A stretch of 38,219 nucleotides of DNA from Novosphingobium sp. SG751A (GTDB lineage Bacteria > Pseudomonadota > Alphaproteobacteria > Sphingomonadales > Sphingomonadaceae). Positions within the stretch are counted from its first letter, which is position 1, and each line of letters begins with the position of its first letter. A program made the position numbers and the translations under genes. The stretch is taken from assembly GCF_013149295.1 (NCBI RefSeq), contig NZ_JABGCB010000029.1, forward strand, positions 1-38,219, read 5' to 3'. The notes below the pieces were generated by a model, which worked only from the letters and a program-made list of their open reading frames with translations, had not been told where the DNA came from and made no database searches. Shown here piece after piece: positions 1 to 8,724 of the stretch.

Positions 1-2306
1 GCATAATGCTGCATCCAGAGGCCGGACAGACGAGAGCACCTGACTACGTGCCAGATCTCATTTAACGCTTGCTTCTTTTGGGGCGTCCACAGACGCCATG
101 CCTCCACCCGGGCATCCAGCGGCATCGTGGAAAGGATGCCAAAATGCGTGCTGTCGTCCTTGGTGGGATAGATCCGGAATGAGAAGGCGGCAGCATTGTT
201 TATAAACACGTCGACGATGGAATGATCGATATAAACACGGAAATCGCGCGGCTTTCCAAAAGCAATTTCGTCATATGCTCCGCGCAGCAACCGGGGTCCC
301 TCGCCGTCCTTGCTCAAGGAAGAATGCTCCTTGTCGAGCACGAACTCGTGGCTGTCGGCATCGTAATATAGTCTGGTCGTCTCAGCTCCGTCGGACGAGG
401 CTGCCAAAGTCACACCATAATGCCCCGTCGACGGGGTCGACCCGAAATGCGCCTTTATTTCAACCATTCTTCCCAAATCGCCAGCAAGGCGCTCTCCCGA
501 TCCGCTCAGCCCGACATCGATAGCACTGGCCGCATCGCGCAGTTTTTCCAGAGCTGGCCATGGCGATTGCCCGAGCGTTTTCCCATCCTGCATCAAGCGC
601 CACACCCGTGGCAGGCCAAAGCTGTGCGCCCAGCCAGCCCGTAATTGGGCTTCCGCAGTCCGGCGTTCATCCACGATCCCGACGCCGACAAGCCGCCCAC
701 CCGCATCACGCTCCACCGTTGGGCTGAGATGGCCGGGAAGCACGTCAAGCATCCTTGGCTGGAGGCTGTCGGGCTTGAAGGTCGCTCCATCCCATGTTCC
801 GATCCAGTAAACGCCTCGGGTCGCGGGATTGCCATATTTGCTGACCTTACCGCCGATCGGATTTGCCTCTAGGATATATTTATCCTCGCTGATCCTGACA
901 AAGACCGGCATTTCCCAGATTTCGGAGCCGACATCCATTTGTTCAAAGGGCGCCAATGGCAATTGCCGCTTCCAGCAACTGCGACTCGCGAGATTGGCAC
1001 AACGATAATGGGCGAGCCCTCCGGACGAGCCAAGCGCGGCGCCAACGATCATATGCGCCTCGCCGCCCTCGAACCAGACATAGGGATCACGAAAATCCTT
1101 CACCCCCGTCCGATCAATGAGCGGGCCGGCCTTCCTCCAGTTGAGCAGGCCCGGATCATCGCTGATCGCCAGCGAAACGCCGGGATTATAAAAGCCGGGG
1201 CTATGGTTGACGCTGGTGTAGAAAGCGAAAGCAAGTCCACCCGGGCCTGTCACGACATCGCCGGACCAAATACCTTTCATGTCGAAGCCGAAATCATTTG
1301 TCTGCAGTTCCGGACGGAGGGCGATGGGTAGATCAGTCCAATTAACAAGATCGTCACTCTTCATGTGCCCCCAAGTCATGAGTGTCTTATAGGGGCCATT
1401 GGGGGTGCGTTGATAAAACATGTGCCAGGTCGATCCGCGCCGGATCAGACCATGCGGCTCGTTCGTCCAATTGGCAGGCGGAAGCGCATGGAATTGCGGG
1501 CGTTGCAGATCCGCGGCAAACCGCGATTGAGGAACCACGAGCGATCGGGAGGCCGGAGGGGGCGCGGCTGAACTGAAGTCCGCCAAAATGCTTTCGGCCG
1601 AAATTGCGCGGTTTAAGACCTGAACATCATCATAGGCCGCGTTCAACCCATTGATATTGAACACCCCCATGGGCGCCGAACGCCAACTATGCGCAATTTC
1701 AAAGGCAGTCGTCGATGGTTTGAAGGCGGCAGGACTTCCCTTTCTGGCCGACACCAATTGGCCGTCGAGATAAAGGCGGGCCTCTCCGGACGCAGGATCA
1801 TAGCTGGCGACCACCTGCGCCCATTTGTTGAGAGGGAAGGTTTCTTTGGCCTGCAACCGAATGCTGCCACCATTGGTCGAAACTCTCACCCCCCAACGGC
1901 CGAACGCATCGACAGATATATCAAAACCCGATTCTCTGGTGGCTTGCTGGAGAAGCGATGCGGGAATGATACTGTCCGCCGGAGCTTCATAGGCCGAGGG
2001 ATAGCTCTCCAGCGCAACCCATGCACGAGCACTGAATCCACGTGCAGGATTAAGCACAAGGGGCGCGGACACCCAGCTTGAAAAGCCATCGCTTCGCCAA
2101 GCCATGCCCGAAACACCCGGCACGAAATCCGGCTTCGGAAATTGGGTATGAAATTCCGGCTTGCCCCCATCCCCACCCTCAAACCGCCAGTCGATGGGAG
2201 GAGCATCGGCATCGCCACTCGTGGCAGCAGCCACATTGCTCGCTCCGCAAAGCAGGAGAATGAGCACCAGATGGCTCAGATTGCGCTTACGGAAACTGGC
2301 GCGCAT
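1..2306 (-). CDS. secreted GH32 beta-fructosidase-like enzyme with N-terminal LamG-like domain; 3' end beyond window
   Basis: The frame is open from an ATG at 2306 (RBS GGAGAG 6 nt upstream) to the left edge, about 768 codons, so the C-terminus is not seen. It starts with a signal peptide (basic start, LVLILLLCGASNVAAA). Residues about 35-240 look like a concanavalin/LamG-type sandwich (ARLYLDGQLV, AAYDDVQVLNRAIS). The GH32 five-blade domain follows: NWTNEPHG (about 280-286), WSGDVV, FRDP with D407 as the expected transition-state stabiliser, and IWEMP with E465 as the expected acid/base. A beta-sandwich with YIDHSIVDVF lies near the left edge. The usual nucleophile motif NDPNG reads NEPHG (E283), and the usual ECP reads EMP, so this is a divergent GH32 subfamily. 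Family role: exo-hydrolysis of fructans or sucrose outside the cytoplasm. It diverges from the TBDT and shares its operator region. Exact substrate unknown. Confidence 0.85.
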   Translation of the reverse strand, partial: MRASFRKRNLSHLVLILLLCGASNVAAATSGDADAPPIDWRFEGGDGGKPEFHTQFPKPDFVPGVSGMAWRSDGFSSWVSAPLVLNPARGFSARAWVALESYPSAYEAPADSIIPASLLQQATRESGFDISVDAFGRWGVRVSTNGGSIRLQAKETFPLNKWAQVVASYDPASGEARLYLDGQLVSARKGSPAAFKPSTTAFEIAHSWRSAPMGVFNINGLNAAYDDVQVLNRAISAESILADFSSAAPPPASRSLVVPQSRFAADLQRPQFHALPPANWTNEPHGLIRRGSTWHMFYQRTPNGPYKTLMTWGHMKSDDLVNWTDLPIALRPELQTNDFGFDMKGIWSGDVVTGPGGLAFAFYTSVNHSPGFYNPGVSLAISDDPGLLNWRKAGPLIDRTGVKDFRDPYVWFEGGEAHMIVGAALGSSGGLAHYRCANLASRSCWKRQLPLAPFEQMDVGSEIWEMPVFVRISEDKYILEANPIGGKVSKYGNPATRGVYWIGTWDGATFKPDSLQPRMLDVLPGHLSPTVERDAGGRLVGVGIVDERRTAEAQLRAGWAHSFGLPRVWRLMQDGKTLGQSPWPALEKLRDAASAIDVGLSGSGERLAGDLGRMVEIKAHFGSTPSTGHYGVTLAASSDGAETTRLYYDADSHEFVLDKEHSSLSKDGEGPRLLRGAYDEIAFGKPRDFRVYIDHSIVDVFINNAAAFSFRIYPTKDDSTHFGILSTMPLDARVEAWRLWTPQKKQALNEIWHVVRCSRLSGLWMQHY

Positions 2307-2510
2307 AAATCTCTCCAATCATATTGAGGTCGCTTGATCACCCGCGTTGCCGGAGATGTGATCGACCCGCAGCGCAGCGTCAACAAAATTGTCGACGTCG
2401 ACTTTTATAATTGACGACGTCGACAATTCTTCGTTAAGGAGCGATTGCACATTCACAAGCGGGTGTGCCAACCAAAGATTCTCGTGGGGAAACCGCGAAA
2501 GGGGGGATGA
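2307..2510. promoter_or_regulatory. divergent promoter region of the fructan locus
   Basis: This 204-bp intergenic region separates the GH32 start (2306, minus) from the TBDT start (2511, plus). A perfect TATAAT lies at 2406-2411 on the plus strand, and the same AT-rich core can serve as a -10 on the minus strand. No convincing -35 box was found for either direction. The palindrome pair at 2388-2427 flanks this core, which suits repression by occlusion. Confidence 0.55.
2388..2427. promoter_or_regulatory. tandem LacI-type operator pair (predicted)
   Basis: Two 18-bp near-palindromes are seen: 2388-2405 (ATTGTCGACGTCGACTTT) and 2410-2427 (ATTGACGACGTCGACAAT). Both centre on C|G, and their centres are 22 bp apart, about two helical turns. 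The outer halves also form a perfect 13-bp inverted repeat (2387-2399 with 2416-2428). LacI-family operators are typically such CG-centred palindromes, and a LacI gene lies 3 kb downstream. The pair is about 82 bp from each start codon, so one complex could control both directions. That the LacI protein binds here is inference. Confidence 0.65.
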
Positions 2511-5243
2511 GTGAAGAGGACATTTAAAGCAGCATTGCATCTGCTTTCTACGACCGCATCGGCAGTGACGTTGTGCGCCCCGGCTACAGGCTATGCGACT
2601 GAGGTCAACGCTCCCACCACCGCTGAAATCATTGTCACCGGTGTGACTTCCAAGACCAAGAAAATCGAGTCAACCATCTCAACCAACACCATTACCGAGC
2701 AGGATCTCAAAATCCTGGCTGCCAATGGCGCTGCGCAATTGCTGGCCAATATTCCCGGCTTTCTGCCCGAAGGTGGCACCGCAGGCGAAACTCACAACAA
2801 CGTGCAAGTGCGCGGTCTGCCTCAAGCCGGGGGTTTTCGCTATGTGCCCAATCTCATTGACGGGCTGCCCGCCTATGAAGAATCTGAAGCGCCGTTCATG
2901 AATAATGACGTTTTCGTCAAAAATGACATCATGACAACGCGCGTCGAAGCCACCAAAGGCGGCCCCGGAGGCATTCTTTATTCCAACGCTTTGGGCGCCG
3001 TCGTAAACTATATCACGCGCACCGGCACGCAGGATTTCGATATGGGCTACAAGCTTGAGCTTGGCAGCAACAACCGAATCCGCAATGATTTGTTCGTTTC
3101 GGGCCCCATCAACAAAAATCTGACCTTTGCGATCGGCGGCTTTTACCGTGCCTCCAACGGTCAACGTGATCCGGGGTTTACCGCCAACAAGGGCGGACAA
3201 ATTCGCGGGAATCTGAAATTCACGAGCGATGATGAAACGCTCTCCGTCCTGCTGATGGCGCAGCATATAGACGACATCACCGCTTTCTATCAGGACGTTC
3301 CCTATGCAGTGGCCAAAGGCGCCACGCCCGGAACGACGGCAACCCCTTTCACCGTCGAGCCTGGTAAAGTCCAGAATCTGGGCCTGAACTTTGGCACAGG
3401 CACCCCGGTTTCAAACCAGACCAGCTTCTATCAATTATACGACGGCACAGGCAAACAGTTCAATCTGGACATAAAGGATGGCATCCATCCCAAGTTCAAC
3501 ATTTTCACCGCCAAAGTGGACAAGGAATTTGGCGGCGGCTGGAAGTTTGGTGCGAATGTGCGCTCCACCAGTGGGAGCAGCGGCTTCAGCGCCATGTTTC
3601 AGGACCCTCCGGTCGATACCGGCTTTCTCATCGGCGGCAATCCGGCCAATGCTGGCGACACGGGCTTTAACGGCTTGATTCGCAGCGCGCCTTATGCGGC
3701 TTTCTACTCCCGCGCGGTGGGCGTGAAAGGATATTACACCGATAGCGTTACGGGAACGGATTTGACCAAGGCGCAGGCCGCCCCTTCTGTTCTAGCGAAC
3801 GATGTACCGGTGTTTGGCCGTGTGAACGCAACCACTTTCGTATCGGATCTCCGCCTGAGCAAGCGCCTCGATCTGGGCGCGACCAAACATGACATCACAC
3901 TAGGACTGTATAACAGCAGCTACACCTATGATGTGACATCGGTGTTTGCCCGCGCCTATTCCAGCATCGAGCAGCGCAGCCGCAAAGTGGATTTCTACGC
4001 GGTGGATGCCGCCGGCCAACAGGTGGGCCCGTCGATCACCAAGGATAGCGTGGTCAACCCCGCTTTGTTTGGCCTTGGGGCCACTTCATCGCAATTGACC
4101 CGCGCGATCTATGCACTGGATCACGCCAGCCTTTTAGACGGCCGCCTGAACATCGATGTTGGCGCGCGCTATCAGGATTTGAAGGTCAACCGCGTTACCA
4201 CCAATTCCTTCAACCCAGGCAATACCTGCGCCAATGTCACGTCCAACAATGCGACGGTTGGCTCCACCAATGACTCGCTGGCCTATAAATGCGTCAGTAT
4301 CCCCAATGGCGCGCCACAGTATGACGCAACCAGATATCATGGTTTCGGCTTCTCGCTGGGCGCGAATTACCGCCTGTTTGGCGGGCCCGGCGGCGAAAGC
4401 GAAACAACCGTTTACGCCACCTTTGCAAAATCCTTCCGCCTGCCCGGTTTTGAGGATTATATCTTTGGCGGCCCCGCGACAAACGCTTCCACCGGCCAGA
4501 TCGCCCAGGGCAATCTGGTGGAAAAAGTGCTGCAATATGAAGGCGGCATCCGCCATGTCGACCGTCAGTTCAACGTTTCGCTCTCGGGATTCATCATCGA
4601 TTTCAAGGCGAAAGAGCAACTGGGCTCGACGCTGGTGGATCTTTCGGCCAATGCTGGCGGCGTGTCTTGCTCGGTGGTGCCAACGCCCAATAATTGCCCC
4701 GTGGTGCGCGACAGATATCGCACCAAGCTCAACAATAAGGGGCTGGAACTGGAGTTTGGCTATCGCCCCAGCTTTGTCCCGGGCCTGAACCTGCAAGGCA
4801 GCCTTGTGCTGCAAGACCCGAAGCTGAGCAATGACGCTCCCTATCGTGATGGCATCATCAACGGGCAATATCACTATGTTCAGCCGTCGACCTATACGCC
4901 AGGCCGCCAGCCAAAGATCGTCGCCAACTTCCGTCCGGTCTATGCCATTCCGCACACGCCGCTCACAGTGTTCGCGCAAGCCTATTACTACGGCAAGCGT
5001 TTTGCCGGGAACGATGATACGGCAATCTATGCTGCCTATACTCAGTTCAACGCAGGTGCCCTGCTCACGCTGAATAAGCATTTCGACGTACAGTTCAACG
5101 TCGATAATCTGAACAACGCCTCCTCTTTCACCGAGGGCGGCTCGATCAACGCAGGCACGGTGCTCAGCGACGGACGTTATGTCAGCGTGGCCCGCCCGCT
5201 GATCGGGCGTTCGTGGAAGTTCACTTTATCCTATCGATACTGA
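2511..5243 (+). CDS. TonB-dependent receptor, probable sucrose/fructo-oligosaccharide uptake
   Basis: A 910-aa outer membrane receptor starting at GTG 2511, with a purine-rich RBS (AAAGGGGGGATGA) just upstream; the ATG at 2507 opens only a 6-codon frame. Order: signal peptide to about residue 30 (PATGYATE), TonB box AEIIVTG (about 38-44), plug with VQVRGLPQAGG and LIDGLPAYEE, then a 22-strand-type barrel ending in the aromatic FTLSYRY. There is no N-terminal STN domain, so it should not signal to a FecR. Its position between a divergent GH32 and a LacI/MFS/ROK/GH32 operon suggests sucrose or short fructans as ligand, as for SuxA-type receptors. The ligand is inferred from neighbours only. Confidence 0.9.
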   Translation: MKRTFKAALHLLSTTASAVTLCAPATGYATEVNAPTTAEIIVTGVTSKTKKIESTISTNTITEQDLKILAANGAAQLLANIPGFLPEGGTAGETHNNVQVRGLPQAGGFRYVPNLIDGLPAYEESEAPFMNNDVFVKNDIMTTRVEATKGGPGGILYSNALGAVVNYITRTGTQDFDMGYKLELGSNNRIRNDLFVSGPINKNLTFAIGGFYRASNGQRDPGFTANKGGQIRGNLKFTSDDETLSVLLMAQHIDDITAFYQDVPYAVAKGATPGTTATPFTVEPGKVQNLGLNFGTGTPVSNQTSFYQLYDGTGKQFNLDIKDGIHPKFNIFTAKVDKEFGGGWKFGANVRSTSGSSGFSAMFQDPPVDTGFLIGGNPANAGDTGFNGLIRSAPYAAFYSRAVGVKGYYTDSVTGTDLTKAQAAPSVLANDVPVFGRVNATTFVSDLRLSKRLDLGATKHDITLGLYNSSYTYDVTSVFARAYSSIEQRSRKVDFYAVDAAGQQVGPSITKDSVVNPALFGLGATSSQLTRAIYALDHASLLDGRLNIDVGARYQDLKVNRVTTNSFNPGNTCANVTSNNATVGSTNDSLAYKCVSIPNGAPQYDATRYHGFGFSLGANYRLFGGPGGESETTVYATFAKSFRLPGFEDYIFGGPATNASTGQIAQGNLVEKVLQYEGGIRHVDRQFNVSLSGFIIDFKAKEQLGSTLVDLSANAGGVSCSVVPTPNNCPVVRDRYRTKLNNKGLELEFGYRPSFVPGLNLQGSLVLQDPKLSNDAPYRDGIINGQYHYVQPSTYTPGRQPKIVANFRPVYAIPHTPLTVFAQAYYYGKRFAGNDDTAIYAAYTQFNAGALLTLNKHFDVQFNVDNLNNASSFTEGGSINAGTVLSDGRYVSVARPLIGRSWKFTLSYRY

Positions 5244-5251
5244 GACTTGCA

Positions 5252-5280
5252 GGGTTGGGCAAACGCACTTTGTCCAACCC
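5252..5280 (+). terminator. hairpin between TBDT and lacI-family gene
   Basis: GGGTTGGGCAAA (5252-5263) pairs with TTTGTCCAACCC (5269-5280): 12 bp with one G-T wobble and a 5-nt loop, 8 nt after the TBDT stop. No T-run follows, so it may act as a partial terminator or a 3'-end stabiliser that sets receptor expression above the downstream genes. Confidence 0.5.
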
Positions 5281-5326
5281 GCTCTCATACGAAACGCCTA
5301 TTCACCAATGCAGAGATGTCTTGCTT

Positions 5327-6409
5327 ATGCAAAAAGTCCGCAATCTTAGGGAACTGGCCAATCTGGCAGGTGTGTCAGCCTCGACTGCGTCCCGTGCGTT
5401 GGCAAACTCTCCATTATTATCCGACGCCACCCGCGATAGGATCAAACGCCTGGCCAATGAGCACGCGTTTCATCCGAATGCGACGGCCCGTAATCTGCGC
5501 AATCGGCGCACTTCTCGCGTTGCAGTAGCAATTCCGCGCGACATGGAAGACGATCCATTTTTCAGCACCATGCTGGGTATGCTTGGCGATGGCCTGGCAG
5601 CCCGCGACCTTGACGTTCTTCTTGTTCGATTCGGCCGAAACCAGAGTGCATGGCTTGAAGCCTTCGCCGCTTCCGGTCGGGTGGATGGCATGATTCTGCT
5701 TGGTCAATCGGATAATTTTGATGCAATTGAACGCCTAGCTTCGCGCTACCATGCATTGGTAGTTTGGGGTGCGAATTTGGCTGGGCAGATACATTGTTCG
5801 GTCGGTACAGACAATTATCTGGGCGGCGCTTTGGCGGCACGTCATTTGCTTGATGTCGGGTGCCGTCGCATCGCATTTCTTGGTGATCCAACCGCCATCG
5901 AGATATTCCAGCGTCTGGCCGGAGCGCAGGAGACGATAGCGAAGTGCGGACTGGGCGAACCGATGCACGTCATCCCCTTTCCGCTTGGCGCGCCCTCGGC
6001 GCACCACGACATCGTATCCTATCTGAATAACTCGGCGAGCCGCCCTGACGGCATTTTCGCTGCCTCCGATCTTTTGGCGATGAATGCTCTGAAGGCTCTG
6101 TCGGACTGCTCAACGGCGGTTCCAGACGCTGTCAAGGTGGTGGGATTTGACGGGCTCGGCCTGACGGAAATAACCGTACCGACTCTAACCACAGTCTGTC
6201 AGGATTTGTCAGCAGGCGCAGAACTTCTGATCGATCAACTGGAGCAGCGCATCGCGGGCAAGCCCACACCTTGCATAATATTGCCGCCCCGCCTGCGGGT
6301 CAGGAGCTCGACGTGGTGCAGGACAGAGAAGCACGACACAACTCGCTGCATCAGTGCCCCGCCGGAAGAGCAATCCATAGAACAAGAACCCAAAAGGAGC
6401 AGCAAATGA
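5327..6409 (+). CDS. LacI-family transcriptional regulator of the fructan locus
   Basis: The frame is open from 5213, but the LacI N-terminus fits ATG 5327 (360 aa), because residues before it would overlap the TBDT and the hairpin. HTH and hinge occupy residues 1-60 (LRELANLAGVSASTASRALA, then FHPNATARNLRNRRT). The periplasmic-binding-protein-like effector domain follows (VAVAIPRD, DGMILLG, CSVGTDNYLGG, GCRRIAFLGD, PDGIFAASDLLAMNALKAL, VKVVGFDG). The tail after LPPRLRVRSS is about 35 residues longer than usual. Its TGA overlaps the ATG of the permease gene (ATGA, 6406-6409), implying coupled translation. It probably represses the divergent promoter and senses sucrose, fructose or a fructan fragment. 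The effector is unknown. Confidence 0.9.
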   Translation: MQKVRNLRELANLAGVSASTASRALANSPLLSDATRDRIKRLANEHAFHPNATARNLRNRRTSRVAVAIPRDMEDDPFFSTMLGMLGDGLAARDLDVLLVRFGRNQSAWLEAFAASGRVDGMILLGQSDNFDAIERLASRYHALVVWGANLAGQIHCSVGTDNYLGGALAARHLLDVGCRRIAFLGDPTAIEIFQRLAGAQETIAKCGLGEPMHVIPFPLGAPSAHHDIVSYLNNSASRPDGIFAASDLLAMNALKALSDCSTAVPDAVKVVGFDGLGLTEITVPTLTTVCQDLSAGAELLIDQLEQRIAGKPTPCIILPPRLRVRSSTWCRTEKHDTTRCISAPPEEQSIEQEPKRSSK

Positions 6410-7722
6410 ATTCCAGCCTGAAAAGCGGCGTCTTCGTCGGAGGGCTGTCAGGCCTGCTATTTGGTTTTGATACAGCGGTCATCGCGGGCACGACACAGGG
6501 TCTGGCGCAGGCATTTCATTTGAGCCCGACTGTATTGGGACTGACGGTTTCGAGCGCGCTTTGGGGCACCCTGTTTGGTGCTTTTGCAGCAGGCATCCCG
6601 GGCGACAAATACGGAGCGCGCAATTGCCTGCGGATTATTGCAATCATGTATGTCATTTCAGGACTTGGGTGCCTTTTCGCGCCCAATCTTGCAACACTGA
6701 TTGCAGCTAGGGTGCTTGCTGGATTGGCCGTTGGCGCATCCTCGGTGCTGGCGCCAACCTATCTGGCTGAAATTGCGCCAGCACGGCAACGCGGGGCAAT
6801 GGTCGGTGTATTTCAGCTGAACATCGTGGCCGGCATTCTGGTTGCCTATCTCAGCAATTATCTGATCGGTCTGCTCAATCTAGGGGATCAGGAATGGCGC
6901 TGGAAATTCGGCGTAACCACTGTGCCCTCACTGCTCCTTGCTGCCATGCTCTGCACGATCCCCAACAGCCCACGCTGGTTGGCAATCAAGGGGCGCGTCA
7001 ATGAAGCGGGCAAGGTTCTCGCCCGGCTTGGCCATGCCAACATCAGCGAAGAGCTTGAGAATTATGCTCGCCAGACCGCATCGAGCGCAGGTCAAAAGGC
7101 CAAGTTGTCTTGGCGATCGCAGGCCCGCCCGATCACTCTGGCGATTCTGCTTGCCATGTTCAACCAGTTGTCGGGGATCAATGCGATACTCTATTATCTC
7201 AACGATATCTTTGCCGCAGCCGGCTATGGCAAAGTTTCATCAGATCTTCAGTCGGTGATCATCGGGGCGACCAATCTGGCCTTCACTTTGCTGGCGCTTA
7301 CCATCATTGACCGCATTGGCCGCAAGACACTTCTGCTGATCGGTTCTGTCGGGCTGACGGCAAGTCTGAGCGGGGTTGCCTATATCGAACTGAGCGACAC
7401 ACATCAGAGCTTGCTTTTGCCGATGCTGGTCCTGTTCATCGCTTCTTTCGCCTTTTCGCAGGGCGCGGTGATCTGGGTCTATATTTCGGAGATATTCCCC
7501 ACGGAAGTGCGGGCACGCGGACAGGGCCTTGGCTCTTCCACCCATTGGCTAATGGACGCATTGATCGCCACAGCATTTCCCGTGATCGCTGCAACGTCCA
7601 AAGGTCTGCCCTTTGTCTTCTTTGCCTTGGCGATGGTCGCGCAATTCATCGTAGTTCTCAAATTCTTTCCTGAAACCAAGGGTATTGCCCTTGAAGACAT
7701 GGAAAACGCGATCCGCCGCTAA
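6406..7722 (+). CDS. MFS sugar porter (sugar:H+ symporter family)
   Basis: Start ATG 6406 has an AGGAG RBS (6394-6398) and overlaps the regulator's stop; the product is 438 aa. Family signatures seen: GFDTAVIAG in TM1, GDKYGARN in loop 2-3, PTYLAEIAPARQRG after TM4, the PNSPRWL motif before the central loop, NQLSGINAILYY in TM7, DRIGRK in loop 8-9 and PETKG after TM12. These are diagnostic of the Sugar_tr family of MFS permeases (12 TM). In this operon it should import sucrose or fructose from the periplasm for the downstream kinase. The fructokinase follows after 42 bp. Confidence 0.9.
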   Translation: MNSSLKSGVFVGGLSGLLFGFDTAVIAGTTQGLAQAFHLSPTVLGLTVSSALWGTLFGAFAAGIPGDKYGARNCLRIIAIMYVISGLGCLFAPNLATLIAARVLAGLAVGASSVLAPTYLAEIAPARQRGAMVGVFQLNIVAGILVAYLSNYLIGLLNLGDQEWRWKFGVTTVPSLLLAAMLCTIPNSPRWLAIKGRVNEAGKVLARLGHANISEELENYARQTASSAGQKAKLSWRSQARPITLAILLAMFNQLSGINAILYYLNDIFAAAGYGKVSSDLQSVIIGATNLAFTLLALTIIDRIGRKTLLLIGSVGLTASLSGVAYIELSDTHQSLLLPMLVLFIASFAFSQGAVIWVYISEIFPTEVRARGQGLGSSTHWLMDALIATAFPVIAATSKGLPFVFFALAMVAQFIVVLKFFPETKGIALEDMENAIRR

Positions 7723-7764
7723 GACCAAACATCACAATCCGATACCCCTGCTCGAGGATAAGAC

Positions 7765-8724
7765 ATGTATTTTGGCATCGAACTTGGCGGCACCAAAGTG
7801 GTAGTCGCGGCCGGGCTTTCGCCTGAAACTCTCTCGCCGCTTGTCCGCCTGCCCACAACTGATCCGCAAAACACCATTCCAGCGGTCATCGCAGCCTTGC
7901 GCGATCTCGAAGCAACTCATGGCCCTGGTCGAGCGCTGGGGATTGCCTCGTTTGGCCCGATACGGCTAGATCCGCGTGCGCGCGATTATGGCACGATCCT
8001 TGATACACCCAAGCTTGCATGGCGGGATTTCAACGTGCTGACTCCTTTGCGCGATGCTTTTCCTCATATGCCCATCGCGCTTGATACCGACGTTAACGCT
8101 GCGGCACTCGCCGAGGCGCGTTGGGGCGCAGGCAAAGGACAAGATATCTTTGCCTATGTTACCGTAGGCACAGGCGTTGGCGTTGGGCTATATGCCCATG
8201 GCCGCCCACTCCATGGCTTCTTACATCCAGAAGCCGGACATATGCTCATTCGACGTACCGCTTCAGAAGATATTTTTGCGGGCATATGCCCCTTTCATCG
8301 CGATTGTTTGGAAGGAATGATTTGCGGCCCCAGCGTCGAGCAGCGCCTTGGCGTCAAGGGCGAGGCTGTACCCGACGACCATTCGGTATGGGGCCAGATT
8401 GGTGGATACCTTGCCCAACTCTTCCATAATCTCACAGTTTTGACTGCGCCGCAAAAAATCATTGTGGGCGGCGGTGTTGGCCTGAAGCACAGCGTGCTCG
8501 ACAGCGCCAGGGAAGCCTATATCGATCTTCTGGGCGGCTATTATCGCGACATTCCGGATCGTGCGGCTGCACAAAGACTGATCGTACCTGCAGCCCTTTC
8601 TGACCGCGCTGGCGTATTGGGCGCGATCGCGCTGGCTGTATCAAGCGACAGCAAGGACATTGAAGCCGATGCAACCCAGAAAGAGACTGGAACGCAGGCC
8701 GTGTTCGAAAGGCAAGATGGATGA
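7765..8724 (+). CDS. ROK-family fructokinase
   Basis: 319 aa, ATG 7765 with GAGGA upstream. ROK hallmarks: N-terminal phosphate loop FGIELGGTKVVVA, catalytic Asp in DTDVNAAALAEARWG (D109), VTVGTGVGVGLY, and a zinc site made of H159 (EAGHM), C175, H178 and C181 (CPFHRDCLEG). This H/C/H/C arrangement matches the fructokinase branch of ROK kinases rather than the CxCGxxGC glucokinase type. Reaction: ATP-dependent phosphorylation of fructose to fructose 6-phosphate in the cytoplasm. Its TGA overlaps the ATG of the next GH32 gene (8721-8724). A polar tail of about 20 residues follows the fold. Confidence 0.9.
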   Translation: MYFGIELGGTKVVVAAGLSPETLSPLVRLPTTDPQNTIPAVIAALRDLEATHGPGRALGIASFGPIRLDPRARDYGTILDTPKLAWRDFNVLTPLRDAFPHMPIALDTDVNAAALAEARWGAGKGQDIFAYVTVGTGVGVGLYAHGRPLHGFLHPEAGHMLIRRTASEDIFAGICPFHRDCLEGMICGPSVEQRLGVKGEAVPDDHSVWGQIGGYLAQLFHNLTVLTAPQKIIVGGGVGLKHSVLDSAREAYIDLLGGYYRDIPDRAAAQRLIVPAALSDRAGVLGAIALAVSSDSKDIEADATQKETGTQAVFERQDG

